Below, one piece after another: positions 46,084 through 55,458 of a stretch of DNA of 64,000 bases. Where the stretch lies: positions 1-64,000 of the forward strand of contig JAKFUZ010000004.1 in NCBI GenBank assembly GCA_021732445.1, read 5' to 3'. The notes below the pieces were generated by a model. That model was given only the letters and a program-made list of their open reading frames with translations, ran no database searches and had not been told where the DNA came from. Within the stretch, counting starts at the first letter, position 1. Each line of letters opens with the position of its first letter. The position numbers were made by a program, and so were the translations under genes. The DNA comes from Sphingomonas sp. (GTDB taxonomy: Bacteria > Pseudomonadota > Alphaproteobacteria > Sphingomonadales > Sphingomonadaceae).

Positions 46084-47973
46084 ATGATCCAATCCCTCCT
46101 CATCGCCAATCGCGGCGAGATTGCCTGCCGCATCATCCGCACGTGCCACGCGATGGGCGTGCGCACGGTCGCGGTCTATTCGGATGCCGATGCCAAGGCG
46201 CTCCACGTCCGCCAGGCCGATGAGGCGGTGCATATCGGCCCCTCGCCAGCGCGCGAAAGCTACTTGCAAGGCGAAAAGATCATCGCCGCCGCCAAAGACA
46301 CCGGCGCGCAAGCCATCCACCCCGGCTATGGCTTCCTCTCCGAAAACGCCGATTTTGCGCAAAGCGTGATCGACGCCGGCCTCATCTGGGTCGGCCCCAA
46401 GCCCGACAGCATCCGCGCGATGGGCCTGAAAGATGCGGCCAAGGCGCGGATGATCGCGGCGGGCGTGCCCGTGACACCGGGCTATCTGGGCGAGGAGCAG
46501 AACCCCGGCACGCTCGCCGGCGAAGCTGGCAAGATCGGCTATCCCGTGCTCATCAAGGCGGTGGCGGGCGGTGGCGGCAAGGGGATGCGCCGGGTCGAGT
46601 CGGCGGCCGACTTCGCTGACGCGCTGGCGAGTTGCAAGCGCGAGGCGGCGTCGAGCTTTGGCGATGACCGGGTGCTGATCGAGAAATACATCCTCAGCCC
46701 CCGCCACATCGAAGTGCAGGTGTTCGGCGACAGCCACGGCAATGTCGTCCACCTGTTCGAGCGCGATTGCTCGCTCCAGCGCCGCCACCAGAAAGTGATC
46801 GAGGAAGCTCCGGCGCCTGGGATGTCGGAGGCGACGCGCGAAGCGATTTGTGCGGCCGCCGTGCGCGCGGCGCAGGCGGTGGATTATGTCGGCGCGGGCA
46901 CCATCGAATTCATTGCGGACGCCAGCGAGGGCCTGCGCGCCGACCGCATCTGGTTCATGGAAATGAACACGCGCCTGCAAGTGGAACACCCCGTTACCGA
47001 GGAGATTACCGGCGTTGATCTGGTCGAGTGGCAGTTGCGGGTGGCAAGCGGCGAGCCGCTGCCCAAGCGGCAAGACGAGCTGGCTATCCAAGGCTGGGCG
47101 ATCGAGGCTCGGCTGTATTCGGAGGACCCGGCGAAGGGGTTTTTGCCCAACCCAGGACGGATCGACCATTTGTTGTTCGATCATCGCGCAAGGGTCGAAT
47201 CGGCAGTGGAGGAGGGCGACGCAGTATCATCCTATTACGACCCGATGATTGCCAAAGTGATCGCGCACGGCACCAGCCGTGATGAGGCGCGCAAGGCGCT
47301 AATGCGCTGGCTCGACAATAGTTATGTCGGCCCCGCCGCATCGAACAAGGGCTTTCTTTATGAATGCCTCGACCTGCCTGCCTTTGCCGAGGGCCGCCTT
47401 GATACCGGGATGATCGAACGTCACCTCGACAAATTGGCGCATGATACGCCGCTTTCCGAACGGGCGGCGACATCCGCCGGACGACGGTTTAGGCGCAACC
47501 AACTGAATGGCAGCCAAGGAGACGTGGCGCTGATCGACGGCCTTTTCGGCTTCCGGCTCAACCGCCGGGCGCAGACGAAGATCACGCTTTACGGCGATCG
47601 AGGTGCGATCACCGTGCCTGCTGACAGCACCGACACGCATAGCGGGCTCTGCTCGGATATGGAGCAGGATACCGTAATCGTTACTGAGCGCGGACACAGC
47701 CATTTCCTGTCGATCCGACCAGCGGCCAAGACTGGCGCGAGCACCGCCGCCGACGGCGCGATCCTCTCCCCCATGCCGGGCCGCGTCACGGCGGTCGCGG
47801 TGGCGGCGGGGGACATTGTCACCAAGGGCCAGCGGCTCGTGACGCTTGAGGCAATGAAGATGGAGCACAGCCTGACCGCCCCCTTCGACGGCACCGTGGC
47901 CGAGCTGAGCGCCACCCCCGGCGCGCAGGTGAGCGACGGCGCGCTACTCGTAAAGATCGACAGGGCGCCATGA
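46084..47973 (+). CDS. Methylcrotonyl-CoA carboxylase, biotin-carrying (alpha) subunit
   Basis: Biotin carboxylase plus biotin carrier in one chain of 629 residues. The N-terminal part is IANRGEIACRIIRTC, the ATP-grasp loop is KAVAGGGGKGMRRV near residue 158, and the active-site segment is EMNTRLQVEHPVTEE near residue 296. The C-terminal lipoyl-like domain has EAMKMEHSL near residue 596, where the Lys carries biotin. The linker (residues 460-560) is the most divergent part. The stop overlaps the GNAT gene (ATGA). Confidence 0.94.
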   Translation: MIQSLLIANRGEIACRIIRTCHAMGVRTVAVYSDADAKALHVRQADEAVHIGPSPARESYLQGEKIIAAAKDTGAQAIHPGYGFLSENADFAQSVIDAGLIWVGPKPDSIRAMGLKDAAKARMIAAGVPVTPGYLGEEQNPGTLAGEAGKIGYPVLIKAVAGGGGKGMRRVESAADFADALASCKREAASSFGDDRVLIEKYILSPRHIEVQVFGDSHGNVVHLFERDCSLQRRHQKVIEEAPAPGMSEATREAICAAAVRAAQAVDYVGAGTIEFIADASEGLRADRIWFMEMNTRLQVEHPVTEEITGVDLVEWQLRVASGEPLPKRQDELAIQGWAIEARLYSEDPAKGFLPNPGRIDHLLFDHRARVESAVEEGDAVSSYYDPMIAKVIAHGTSRDEARKALMRWLDNSYVGPAASNKGFLYECLDLPAFAEGRLDTGMIERHLDKLAHDTPLSERAATSAGRRFRRNQLNGSQGDVALIDGLFGFRLNRRAQTKITLYGDRGAITVPADSTDTHSGLCSDMEQDTVIVTERGHSHFLSIRPAAKTGASTAADGAILSPMPGRVTAVAVAAGDIVTKGQRLVTLEAMKMEHSLTAPFDGTVAELSATPGAQVSDGALLVKIDRAP

Positions 47974-48428
47974 GCGACGTCGCGTTCCGGCTCGCGACAA
48001 TCGACGATCTGCCCGCGATTGTCGCGCTGCTGGCCGATGATGAAAGCGGCGGGCTGCGCGAGGATGCCTCGCTGCCACTCGATCCGCGGTATCTGGCCGC
48101 GTTCGACGCCATCGACGCTGACCCCAACACCGAGCTGATCGTCGGCGAACGGGCCGGCGCGGTGATGGCGACGTTGCAGCTCAGCTACCTGCCGGGGCTC
48201 GCCTTTCGCGGCGGCTGGCGCGGCCAGATCGAATCGGTGCGGATCGCCAGCGCGCTCAGAAACCGGGGCCTCGGCGCTGAATTGATCCACTGGGCGGTCG
48301 CGCGGTGCCAGGCGCGCGGCTGTTTCATGGTCCAGTTAACGTCCACCAGCACCCGCGTCGCTGCGCACCGTTTTTACGAGCGACTGGGCTGGGCCAAAAG
48401 CCATCACGGCTTCAAACTCCGCCTTTGA
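47970..48428 (+). CDS. GNAT-family N-acetyltransferase
   Basis: A 152-residue acetyl-CoA-dependent transferase. The fold begins FRLATIDDLPAIVALLADD; the acetyl-CoA P-loop region is IESVRIASALRNRGLGAELI (R-x-x-G-x-G/A), and the end has VAAHRFYERLGWAKSHHGFK. The acceptor is unknown. Its ATG overlaps the upstream carboxylase stop, so it is expressed with the leucine operon. A MaoC gene follows after 12 bases. Confidence 0.88.
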   Translation: MSDVAFRLATIDDLPAIVALLADDESGGLREDASLPLDPRYLAAFDAIDADPNTELIVGERAGAVMATLQLSYLPGLAFRGGWRGQIESVRIASALRNRGLGAELIHWAVARCQARGCFMVQLTSTSTRVAAHRFYERLGWAKSHHGFKLRL

Positions 48429-48440
48429 GGAGCCACGCAG

Positions 48441-48893
48441 ATGCCCGGCAAGTTCTTCGACGAATGGCAGGTGGGCGACCGCATCGACCATGCGCTGCGC
48501 CGCACGGTGACGGAGACCGACAATCTCCTCATCACCACGCTCACCCACAATCCGCAGCCGCTGCACCTTGATGCAGACTATGCCGGCGCGACCGAGTTTG
48601 GCCGCGTGGTCGTCAACGGCATTTTCACCTTCGGGCTGATGGTGGGCATTTCGGTGGGGGATACGACGCTCGGCACTCTGGTCGCGAACCTTGGCTATGA
48701 CAAGGTGGTCATGCCAAAGCCGGTGTTCATCGGCGATACGCTGCGCGCCGAAACCCAAGTTGCCGAGCTGCGCGCCAGCAAATCACGGCCGGACGCCGGG
48801 CTGGTCGTGTTCAGGCACCGCGCGCTCAATCAGCGCGATGAGGTGGTGTGCGAGTGCCTGCGCACGGCGCTGGTGAAGCGCCGGGGCGGCTGA
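48441..48893 (+). CDS. MaoC-family dehydratase
   Basis: Hot-dog-fold hydratase of 150 residues, likely acting on an enoyl-CoA. The hydratase-2 motif is represented by THNPQPLHLDADYA, with the Asp and His dyad at about residues 36-44, followed by GRVVVNGIFTFGLMVG. The location directly after the methylcrotonyl-CoA carboxylase genes suggests hydration of a branched enoyl-CoA such as methylglutaconyl-CoA, which is a role normally filled by a crotonase; this is inference. It converges on the kinase gene with a 7-base gap. Confidence 0.85.
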   Translation: MPGKFFDEWQVGDRIDHALRRTVTETDNLLITTLTHNPQPLHLDADYAGATEFGRVVVNGIFTFGLMVGISVGDTTLGTLVANLGYDKVVMPKPVFIGDTLRAETQVAELRASKSRPDAGLVVFRHRALNQRDEVVCECLRTALVKRRGG

Positions 48894-48900
48894 GCCCGCA

Positions 48901-49458
48901 TCACGCGCGCGCCCTCCGCCAGCCGTGATACGCGTCGGCTATCCGCCGGGCGATGGCAGGCGGCGGCTCGGCCGTGCTGTCCACTTCCAGATCATAGCGC
49001 ATCGCCAGATGCACCCGATCAAACTGGCCGCGCGCCTGGCCCGGCAACCGGTCCCCGCGCATGATTTCGCGGCGCTCAAGCTCGGAAAGCGCGCAGTGGA
49101 CGCCGACGAAGAACACGTCATGCCCTGAGAGCGCGTCGTGCCAGTCCGCCCGGAGCGACGCTTCGAGGACCACCTCGTCGAGGATGACGCCAAGCCCCGA
49201 CTGCGCGAGCGCGGCCGCCATCCGGGCGTGCGCCTTCAGCACCGCAAATCCCGTGGCGCCGTGATTCAGGCGAATGTCGCCGCGCGCGTCGGTATCGAAG
49301 AAAAAGCCATCGGGGTGATTGTGCAGTTTCAGGGGGAGCATGGCAAAGGCGTCGTCAATCCCCAGCCGCAGATGTGGCGGATCAAGCACCGCCTGAAGTG
49401 CCCGCGCGATGCTGGTCTTGCCGGCCGAAGTGCAGCCATTCAGGAATATTATGGAAAT
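48901..49458 (-). CDS. Chloramphenicol-phosphotransferase-like P-loop kinase, probable ATT start
   Basis: A 185-residue P-loop protein of the chloramphenicol phosphotransferase-like family. The Walker A motif reads FLNGCTSAGKTSIAR at the very N-terminus, and the family Asp follows in LRLGIDDAFAMLP. The first ATG/GTG/TTG in frame is the GTG at 49389, which would delete Walker A. The only start fitting the family (M-S-I-I-F-L-N) is the ATT at 49458, 12 bases after the upstream SufA-like stop. A start-codon mutation or sequence error is the alternative. The substrate is unlikely to be chloramphenicol itself and is unknown. Confidence 0.75.
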   Translation of the reverse strand: MSIIFLNGCTSAGKTSIARALQAVLDPPHLRLGIDDAFAMLPLKLHNHPDGFFFDTDARGDIRLNHGATGFAVLKAHARMAAALAQSGLGVILDEVVLEASLRADWHDALSGHDVFFVGVHCALSELERREIMRGDRLPGQARGQFDRVHLAMRYDLEVDSTAEPPPAIARRIADAYHGWRRARA

Positions 49459-49470
49459 GGCACCCGGCCC

Positions 49471-49827
49471 CTAGACCGTGAAACTCTCGCCACAGCCGCA
49501 CGCGCCCTTGGCGTTGGGGTTTTCGAACACAAAGCCTGCGGCGAAATCGTCCTCCTCCCAGCGCATCGTCGAGCCGATGAGGTACAGGATCGAGCCGCCA
49601 TCGACGAACAGCGTGCCGCCGGGGGTGTCGATGCGTTCATCAAAGGGCCTGGCCTCGCCGACATAATCCACCGAATAGGCAAGGCCCGAGCAGCCGCGGC
49701 GCGGCGTGGAGAGCTTGACCCCAATCGCGCCTTCAGGCGCCCTGGCCATCAGTTCGGCGATGCGCGCCTCGGCGGAAGGGGTGAGGATGAGCGCCGCCGG
49801 TCGCGCGCGCGCGGTTCCATCAGCCAT
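49471..49827 (-). CDS. SufA/IscA-type iron-sulfur carrier
   Basis: A-type carrier of 118 residues that passes Fe-S clusters to target proteins. The three conserved Cys residues are in TPRRGCSGLAYS and the C-terminal GACGCGESF. The ATG at 49827 overlaps the upstream MIP18-like stop (ATGA); the longer frame to 49893 lies inside that gene. It is the last canonical Suf gene of the operon. Confidence 0.92.
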   Translation of the reverse strand: MADGTARARPAALILTPSAEARIAELMARAPEGAIGVKLSTPRRGCSGLAYSVDYVGEARPFDERIDTPGGTLFVDGGSILYLIGSTMRWEEDDFAAGFVFENPNAKGACGCGESFTV

Positions 49828-50303
49828 CAGAGCATCCCCATTTCGAGCCGGGCCTCGTCCGACATTTTGGCCGGATCCCAGGGCGGATCCCACACCAGAT
49901 TAACCTCCGACGAACCGATGCCGGGGACCGCGCCCACCCGGATTTCAACCTCGGCCGGCATCGACTCGGCCACCGGGCAGTGCGGCGTCGTCAGCGTCAT
50001 GGTGACGACGGCATGGCCATCATCCGTCACGTCAACGCCGTAAATCAGGCCAAGGTCATAGATGTTCACCGGAATTTCGGGATCGTAAATGTCCTTCAGC
50101 GCCGCGATCACGGCCTCATAGGTTTCACCGCCCGGTGCGCCGGGGCTGTCGCCTTGCGGCTTTTGCGCGAGAAACCCTTCGAGATAATCTCGCTTGCGTT
50201 CAAACGTCTGGGCGGCGGATTCGCCCGCACCCTCGACGCGCGCCCTGGGCGGCGGGGCCACGGCATCGACCTGTTCGACTGCTATCTTGCGTTCTTCGTT
50301 CAT
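49827..50303 (-). CDS. MIP18/SufT-like iron-sulfur assembly protein
   Basis: A 158-residue protein with the MIP18 (DUF59) domain: ALKDIYDPEIPVNIYDLGLIYG, then TMTLTTPHCPVAESMP containing the conserved Cys, and the end LVWDPPWDPAKMSDEAR. Relatives mature Fe-S proteins as SufT. About 55 residues at the N-terminus are polar and variable. The ATG at 50303 begins 7 bases after the sufS stop. The stop overlaps the SufA-like gene. Confidence 0.9.
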   Translation of the reverse strand: MNEERKIAVEQVDAVAPPPRARVEGAGESAAQTFERKRDYLEGFLAQKPQGDSPGAPGGETYEAVIAALKDIYDPEIPVNIYDLGLIYGVDVTDDGHAVVTMTLTTPHCPVAESMPAEVEIRVGAVPGIGSSEVNLVWDPPWDPAKMSDEARLEMGML

Positions 50304-50310
50304 GCCCGTT

Positions 50311-51528
50311 TCACCCAAAAATCCGCGCTACCCGTTCGATGCCCTTCGACAGGGCCGCCACATCGTCTGGCGTGCTGTACGCGCCAAAGCTTGCCCTTGC
50401 GGTTGCCTCCACACCCAGCACCCCCATCAGCGGCTGCGCGCAGTGGTGCCCGGCGCGGATCGCGACCCCGCCCTCGTCCAATATGGTGCCGATGTCGTGG
50501 GGATGCACCCCGTTGATCGCAAAACTGATGATCCCGGCCGAGTCTTCCGGCCCGAACAGCGTGACCGAATTGATGTGCGACAGCGCCGCGCGCGCCTGCG
50601 CCACCAGCGCTGCCTCATGCGCGTGGATGCGCTCCACGCCGATCGCCTCGACCCAGTTGATCGCTGCCGCCAGCCCGACCGCGCCGACGATATGCGGCGT
50701 GCCAGCCTCAAAGCGCTGGGGCGGCGGGGCATAGCTGGTGCCGGCGAAGCTCACCTTGTCGATCATCGACCCGCCGCCCTGCCATGGGGGCATCGCCGCG
50801 AGAAGCTCCCGCCGCGCCCACAGCACGCCAATGCCGGTAGGGCCATAGAGCTTGTGCCCTGAATACACGTAAAAATCGCAGTCGAGCGCCGCGACGTCAA
50901 CAGTCATGCGCGGCACCGCCTGGCAGCCATCGAGCAGGATTTTCGCACCAGCCGAATGGGCGATGTCGGCCGCGCGCCGGGCATCGAGCACCGAGCCGAG
51001 CACGTTGGAGACATGCGCCAGGGCGACCAGCTTGTGGGCCGGCGTCATCATCGCCGCCATCGCGTCCAGATCAATCCGGTGATCGGGCGTGAGCGGGACC
51101 ACGTCAATCTGCGCGCCCATCCGGGCCGCTGCCATCTGCCAGGGCACGATGTTCGAATGATGCTCCAGCGCCGACAGCAGAATGCGGTCGCCGGCGCGCA
51201 GATTTTCCGCCGCCCAGCAGGTCGCGACCAGATTAATGCCCTCGGTCGCGCCGCGCACGAACACCACCTCGTCCGCCGTCTGCGCGCCGATGAACCGCGC
51301 TGCCCTGGCCCGCGCCGCCTCATAGGCCAGCGTCATATCGGCCGAGCGCTTGTAAACGCCGCGGTGAACCGTCGCATAATCGGGGCCATAGGCACGGGCG
51401 ACGGCATCGATAACGCTCTGGGGCTTCTGGGCGGTCGCGGCGCTGTCCAGATAGGACCAGCCGGGGGGGAGGCCCGGAAATTCATTCCGGACAGCGAGCC
51501 GGGCTTCTGAGGGCAAAATAGCGGCCAT
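50311..51528 (-). CDS. sufS: Cysteine desulfurase SufS
   Basis: PLP enzyme that removes sulfur from cysteine for Fe-S assembly, type II. The 405 residues include the PLP Lys in YVYSGHKLYGPTGIGVLW and the persulfide Cys in IAIRAGHHCAQPLMGV. The N-terminal YLDSAATAQKPQ is typical of SufS. A GTG two codons upstream (51534) overlaps the sufD stop (GTGA) and may be the real coupled start; the ATG at 51528 is used here. No separate sufE is seen in the operon. Confidence 0.95.
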   Translation of the reverse strand: MAAILPSEARLAVRNEFPGLPPGWSYLDSAATAQKPQSVIDAVARAYGPDYATVHRGVYKRSADMTLAYEAARARAARFIGAQTADEVVFVRGATEGINLVATCWAAENLRAGDRILLSALEHHSNIVPWQMAAARMGAQIDVVPLTPDHRIDLDAMAAMMTPAHKLVALAHVSNVLGSVLDARRAADIAHSAGAKILLDGCQAVPRMTVDVAALDCDFYVYSGHKLYGPTGIGVLWARRELLAAMPPWQGGGSMIDKVSFAGTSYAPPPQRFEAGTPHIVGAVGLAAAINWVEAIGVERIHAHEAALVAQARAALSHINSVTLFGPEDSAGIISFAINGVHPHDIGTILDEGGVAIRAGHHCAQPLMGVLGVEATARASFGAYSTPDDVAALSKGIERVARIFG

Positions 51529-51530
51529 CG

Positions 51531-52280
51531 TCACAGCAGGCGCTCCAGGGCAGCCGTTGCCGCTGCGTCGAGCCGCGCGCGCGCGCCCTCATCCGCCACA
51601 TCGTCAAACACGCCGGAAATGAATGCGCGCAGCAACAGCGCCTTTGCGTCCGCAGGCGCAATGCCGCGCGATGCCAGATAAAACAGCGCAGCGGCATCAA
51701 GCTCACCAATGGCGCAGCCATGCGCGCACTTTACGTCATCGGCATAAATCTCAAGCTCGGGCTTGGCATTGGCGGTGGCGGTGCGGGTGAGCAGCATGGC
51801 TTTGACGGACTGGCTCGCGTCGGTCTTCTGCGCATCACGCGCGACGGCGACCTTGCCCAGATAGCTGCCGGTCGCGTGCCCGCCCAGCACCGTGCGGACC
51901 ACCTGATTGCTGGTCGCGTTCGGCGCGACATGGCGCACGGTCGTTATCAGTTCGAGCGTCTGCTCCCCGCCACCGATCAATGCGGCACCAAGCTCGAAAT
52001 GCGCGCCATCATGAAGCGTCACGTCGATAGTGATGCGGCCAAGCGCGCCGCCGGTGGTGAGCACGCGAAAATCGGCCCGGGCACCCGCTGCCAGCACCAC
52101 CGCATAGTCGCGGACGACAACCTCATCGGCGCCTGCATCCTGCACCATCACGCGCGCAATCGACTCGCCTGCTGCAACCTCGATCCGCTCGGGCGCCGGC
52201 ACCGGCCAAACGCGTTGGACGGCGGCGAGGTCCGAATAGCGCCACGCCTCGTCGCGGCGGGTGGGGAGCGGGCAGGTCAA
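51531..52280 (-). CDS. sufD: SufD scaffold component, short form
   Basis: Partner of SufB and SufC in the Fe-S assembly scaffold. At 249 residues it is much shorter than E. coli SufD (about 420), keeping the beta-helix core (VRTVLGGHATGSYLGKVAV) and the C-terminal region with KCAHGCAIGELDAAALFYLASRG, which has the conserved Cys/His pattern. Short SufD proteins are common in sphingomonads, so this is not evidence of decay. Start is TTG at 52280, overlapping the sufC stop (TTGA). Confidence 0.9.
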   Translation of the reverse strand: MTCPLPTRRDEAWRYSDLAAVQRVWPVPAPERIEVAAGESIARVMVQDAGADEVVVRDYAVVLAAGARADFRVLTTGGALGRITIDVTLHDGAHFELGAALIGGGEQTLELITTVRHVAPNATSNQVVRTVLGGHATGSYLGKVAVARDAQKTDASQSVKAMLLTRTATANAKPELEIYADDVKCAHGCAIGELDAAALFYLASRGIAPADAKALLLRAFISGVFDDVADEGARARLDAAATAALERLL

Positions 52281-53020
52281 GCAGCCACCCCCGCATAGCC
52301 TTCTGCCTCAAGCTCAAGCGCGAGTTCGGACCCGCCCGTTTTCACGATGCGGCCACCGCTCAGGATGTGGACGAAATCGGGCGCGACATAATCGAGCAGC
52401 CGCTGGTAATGGGTGATGAGGATGACCGCCTTGTCGGGCTTGCGCATGATGCGGTTGATGCCCTCACCCACTGCTTTCAGCGCGTCGATGTCGAGCCCGC
52501 TATCGGTTTCGTCGAGGATCGCGAGGCGGGGCGCGATGATGCCCATCTGCACCATTTCGTTGCGCTTTTTCTCGCCGCCGGAAAAGCCGACATTCACCGG
52601 GCGCTTGAGCATCTCATAATCCATGCCGAGCCCGGCCGCCTGTGCCTTGGCCAGCTTTAGGAACTCACCACCCGAAAGCGGTGCCTCATCGCGGCCCTTG
52701 CGCTGCGCGTTCAGCGCCTCGCGCAGGAATTGCACGTTCGACACGCCGGGAATTTCAACGGGATATTGGAAGCCGAGGAACAGGCCAGCGGCGGCGCGCT
52801 CGTGCGGGGCGAGCGCGAGCAGGTCGTGGCTGTCAAACATAACCTCGCCCTCGGTCACCTCATAGCCCGGCCGACCGCCGAGCACATAGCCAAGCGTCGA
52901 CTTGCCGGCACCATTTGGGCCCATGATCGCGTGGACTTCCCCCGCGTTCACGCTGAGCGAGAGGCCTTTGAGGATTTCCTTGCCGTCGATTTCAGCGTGG
53001 AGGTTAGTGATATGGAGCAT
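52277..53020 (-). CDS. sufC: Suf ATPase SufC
   Basis: ABC-type ATPase of the SufBCD scaffold, 247 residues. Walker A is MGPNGAGKSTLGYVLGG, the signature is GFSGGEKKRNEM, and Walker B is LAILDETDSGLDIDALK; the SufC-specific ETDSGLD is intact. The ATG at 53020 lies 6 bases after the stop of the 61-residue ORF. The stop overlaps sufD. Confidence 0.97.
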   Translation of the reverse strand: MLHITNLHAEIDGKEILKGLSLSVNAGEVHAIMGPNGAGKSTLGYVLGGRPGYEVTEGEVMFDSHDLLALAPHERAAAGLFLGFQYPVEIPGVSNVQFLREALNAQRKGRDEAPLSGGEFLKLAKAQAAGLGMDYEMLKRPVNVGFSGGEKKRNEMVQMGIIAPRLAILDETDSGLDIDALKAVGEGINRIMRKPDKAVILITHYQRLLDYVAPDFVHILSGGRIVKTGGSELALELEAEGYAGVAA

Positions 53021-53026
53021 ATTTTG

Positions 53027-53212
53027 TCAGCGGCCATAGTTTTGAGGTGAGGGGTCGAGAGCGTCGATGATGGCCGCGGCCTGGTTGCGCGCCGGCGCCT
53101 CCGATGTGCCAGCGGCACGCTCATGCACGGCAGCCGCAATCAAACCGGGTGAGCGGCCTTCCAGGAGTTCTGCGCCGTCGGTTCCGGCGTGGGGGTCATG
53201 GATTTGGGACAT
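53027..53212 (-). CDS. 61-residue ORF inside the suf operon, unknown function
   Basis: Not recognised. The ATG at 53212 overlaps the upstream DUF1330 stop (ATGA), and sufC begins 6 bases after its stop, so the frame is fitted exactly into the operon and is likely translated. The product is soluble, rich in Ala and Pro, with no Cys, signal or membrane segment. The segment ELLEGRSPGLIAAAVHERAAG may form a helix. It may couple translation to sufC or be a dispensable small protein. Confidence 0.6.
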   Translation of the reverse strand: MSQIHDPHAGTDGAELLEGRSPGLIAAAVHERAAGTSEAPARNQAAAIIDALDPSPQNYGR

Positions 53213-53499
53213 CAGAATGATTTCACCAGCCAGGACTGGGTCACCGCACCGGCATCCCGATCGATCGAAATCTGCCGATATGTCTCGGAATCCAGGAAGG
53301 CGCGGGCGGCCTCTGCACTGGGGAAGCGCAGGACAACGACCTTGTCTGCATGGTCGCCCGACAGGGTTTCGGGTGTTTCATCGGCCGCCAGTATCTCGCC
53401 GCCGCTACCTGCAAAGGCTGCCGGAAAAGCCTGCTGATATCGCCGGTAGCGGGCAACGTCAGTGAAGGTGAGCTTCGCGATAACCAGAACAGCAGCCAT
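53212..53499 (-). CDS. DUF1330-like small protein
   Basis: A 95-residue ferredoxin-like-fold protein of the DUF1330/dimeric alpha-beta barrel type. Blocks are VLVIAKLTFTDVARYRRYQQ at the start, VVVLRFPSAEAARAFLDSETY and the end AGAVTQSWLVKSF. The function of the family is unknown. The ATG at 53499 overlaps the sufB stop (ATGA). Its position inside the suf operon is unusual. Confidence 0.85.
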   Translation of the reverse strand: MAAVLVIAKLTFTDVARYRRYQQAFPAAFAGSGGEILAADETPETLSGDHADKVVVLRFPSAEAARAFLDSETYRQISIDRDAGAVTQSWLVKSF

Positions 53500-54986
53500 C
53501 ACCCCACGCTCCCCTCAAGCGAAATCCCCAGCAGCTTTTGTGCTTCGACCGCAAACTCCATCGGCAGTTGCTGGAGCACTTGCCTGGCAAAGCCGTTCAC
53601 GATCAGCGCCACCGCTTCTTCTGGCGCCAGCCCGCGCTGCATCGCGTAAAATAGCTGGTCGTCGGAAATCTTGCTCGTCGTTGCCTCATGTTCGATTTGT
53701 GCTGAGGGGTTCTTCACCTCGATATAGGGCACGGTGTGGGCGCCGCACGCGCTCCCCAAAAGCAGCGAATCGCATTGGGTGAAGTTGCGCACCCCTTCCG
53801 CGCCCGCCGCCACGCGCACCAGCCCGCGATAGGTGTTGTTGCTGCGCCCCGCTGAAATTCCCTTCGACACGATGGTCGACCGCGTGCGCTTGCCATTATG
53901 GATCATCTTGGTGCCGGTATCGGCCTGCTGGCGGTTGTTGGTGACGGCGACCGAATAAAACTCCCCCACCGAATCATCGCCGTTCAGCACGCAGCTTGGA
54001 TATTTCCAGGTGATCGCGCTGCCGGTTTCGACCTGCGTCCATGAGACCTTCGACCGGGCACCCTGGCACAAAGCGCGCTTGGTGACGAAATTATAGATGC
54101 CGCCCTTGCCGTTCGCGTCGCCCGGATACCAATTTTGCACCGTTGAATATTTGATCTCGGCATCGTCGAGCGCGACAAGCTCCACCACGGCTGCGTGCAA
54201 CTGGTTTTCGTCGCGCATCGGCGCGGTGCAGCCTTCGAGGTAGCTCACATAGGCGCCCTTGTCGGCCACGATCAAGGTTCGCTCGAACTGCCCGGTGTTT
54301 TCGGCATTGATGCGGAAATAGGTGGAAAGTTCCATCGGGCAGCGCACGCCTTCTGGAATGTAGACGAACGTGCCATCGCTGAACACCGCGCAGTTGAGCG
54401 CAGCGAAATAATTGTCGGCCATCGGTACCACGCGACCCAGCCATTTGCGGACAAGTTCGGGATACTCCCGGACCGCTTCCGAAATCGAGCGGAAGATGAC
54501 GCCGGCTGCCTCCAGTTCCTTGCGAAACGTGGTCGCGACCGACACGCTGTCGAACACCGCATCCACCGCCACGCGCCTGGCGCCCTCAACCCCGGCGAGC
54601 ACCTTCTGCTCCTCGATAGGGATACCGAGCTTTGCATAAACGCGCAGGATTTCGGGATCGACCTCATCGAGCGAGCCGAGCTTGGGCTTGGCCTTTGGCT
54701 CGGCGTAATAATAAGCGTCCTGATAATCGATCGGGTCGAGTTGCAGCTTGGCCCAGTCGGGCGCCTCCAGCGTCTGCCACAGCGCAAACGCCTTGAGCCG
54801 CCAGTCGAGCATCCATGTCGGCTCGTTCTTCTTGGCGGAAATGAAGCGCACCGTGTCTTCAGTCAGGCCCTTGGGCGCGAATTCCTGCTCAATGTCGGAG
54901 GAAAAGCCCCATTCATAGGTTTCAAGACTTTTGGCGGCGTCGCGCGCGGCCTGGTCGCGAACCGGGGTGTCGGTCGTGTCGGTCAT
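53499..54986 (-). CDS. sufB: Fe-S scaffold protein SufB
   Basis: Main scaffold on which Fe-S clusters are assembled, 495 residues. The SufB start [19 protein letters not shown] and the beta-helix block [20 protein letters not shown] are typical. The C-terminal cluster-related Cys lie in [19 protein letters not shown] near residues 405-420. The frame extends to 55106, but the ATG at 54986 overlaps the regulator stop (ATGA) and gives the family start. Confidence 0.96.
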   Translation of the reverse strand: MTDTTDTPVRDQAARDAAKSLETYEWGFSSDIEQEFAPKGLTEDTVRFISAKKNEPTWMLDWRLKAFALWQTLEAPDWAKLQLDPIDYQDAYYYAEPKAKPKLGSLDEVDPEILRVYAKLGIPIEEQKVLAGVEGARRVAVDAVFDSVSVATTFRKELEAAGVIFRSISEAVREYPELVRKWLGRVVPMADNYFAALNCAVFSDGTFVYIPEGVRCPMELSTYFRINAENTGQFERTLIVADKGAYVSYLEGCTAPMRDENQLHAAVVELVALDDAEIKYSTVQNWYPGDANGKGGIYNFVTKRALCQGARSKVSWTQVETGSAITWKYPSCVLNGDDSVGEFYSVAVTNNRQQADTGTKMIHNGKRTRSTIVSKGISAGRSNNTYRGLVRVAAGAEGVRNFTQCDSLLLGSACGAHTVPYIEVKNPSAQIEHEATTSKISDDQLFYAMQRGLAPEEAVALIVNGFARQVLQQLPMEFAVEAQKLLGISLEGSVG

Positions 54987-55441
54987 AAACGGGCCTCCTG
55001 GCCGGACGACAAGGACGCTACCGGCACAGCCGCCACCGGGCTGGCCAGGCGCGTCAGGCTGATGCTGGCCAGCGCCTCGCGCACCACACCGTTCACTGCG
55101 CCCCAATGCGGCCTGACGCGACAGCCCTCTTCCATCGCGCAGTCGTGCCGCGCGTCGTCAACACACGCCGTCATCGCAATCGGCCCCTCCACCGCCTCGA
55201 TGATATCGGCAAGGCTGATGGCCGCGGCCGGGCGCGCAAGGCGAAAGCCGCCGCCTGCGCCGCGGCTGCTCTCGATCAGCCCGGCCGACGACAGGCGGCT
55301 GACAAGCTTTTGAACGGTGGGGAGCGGCACGCCGGTTTCCTCGGCCAGCAGGGTCGCGTTGAGCCGCGCCCCCGCCCCGCAATGGCGCGCCGCCGCCGCC
55401 ATCATCACCACGGCATAATCAGCAAGGCTCGACAGGCGCAT
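54983..55441 (-). CDS. Rrf2-family regulator of the suf operon
   Basis: A 152-residue winged-helix repressor of the IscR/Rrf2 type. The DNA-binding part is [19 protein letters not shown] and the wing [15 protein letters not shown]. Three Cys residues in [19 protein letters not shown] (about 92-108) fit the Fe-S ligands of this group, so it can sense cluster status. First gene of the suf operon; it matches the SUF-regulator subgroup (TIGR02944 type). A candidate operator lies just upstream. Confidence 0.92.
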   Translation of the reverse strand: MRLSSLADYAVVMMAAAARHCGAGARLNATLLAEETGVPLPTVQKLVSRLSSAGLIESSRGAGGGFRLARPAAAISLADIIEAVEGPIAMTACVDDARHDCAMEEGCRVRPHWGAVNGVVREALASISLTRLASPVAAVPVASLSSGQEARL

Positions 55442-55458
55442 GAAAAGGGCGAATCCTC

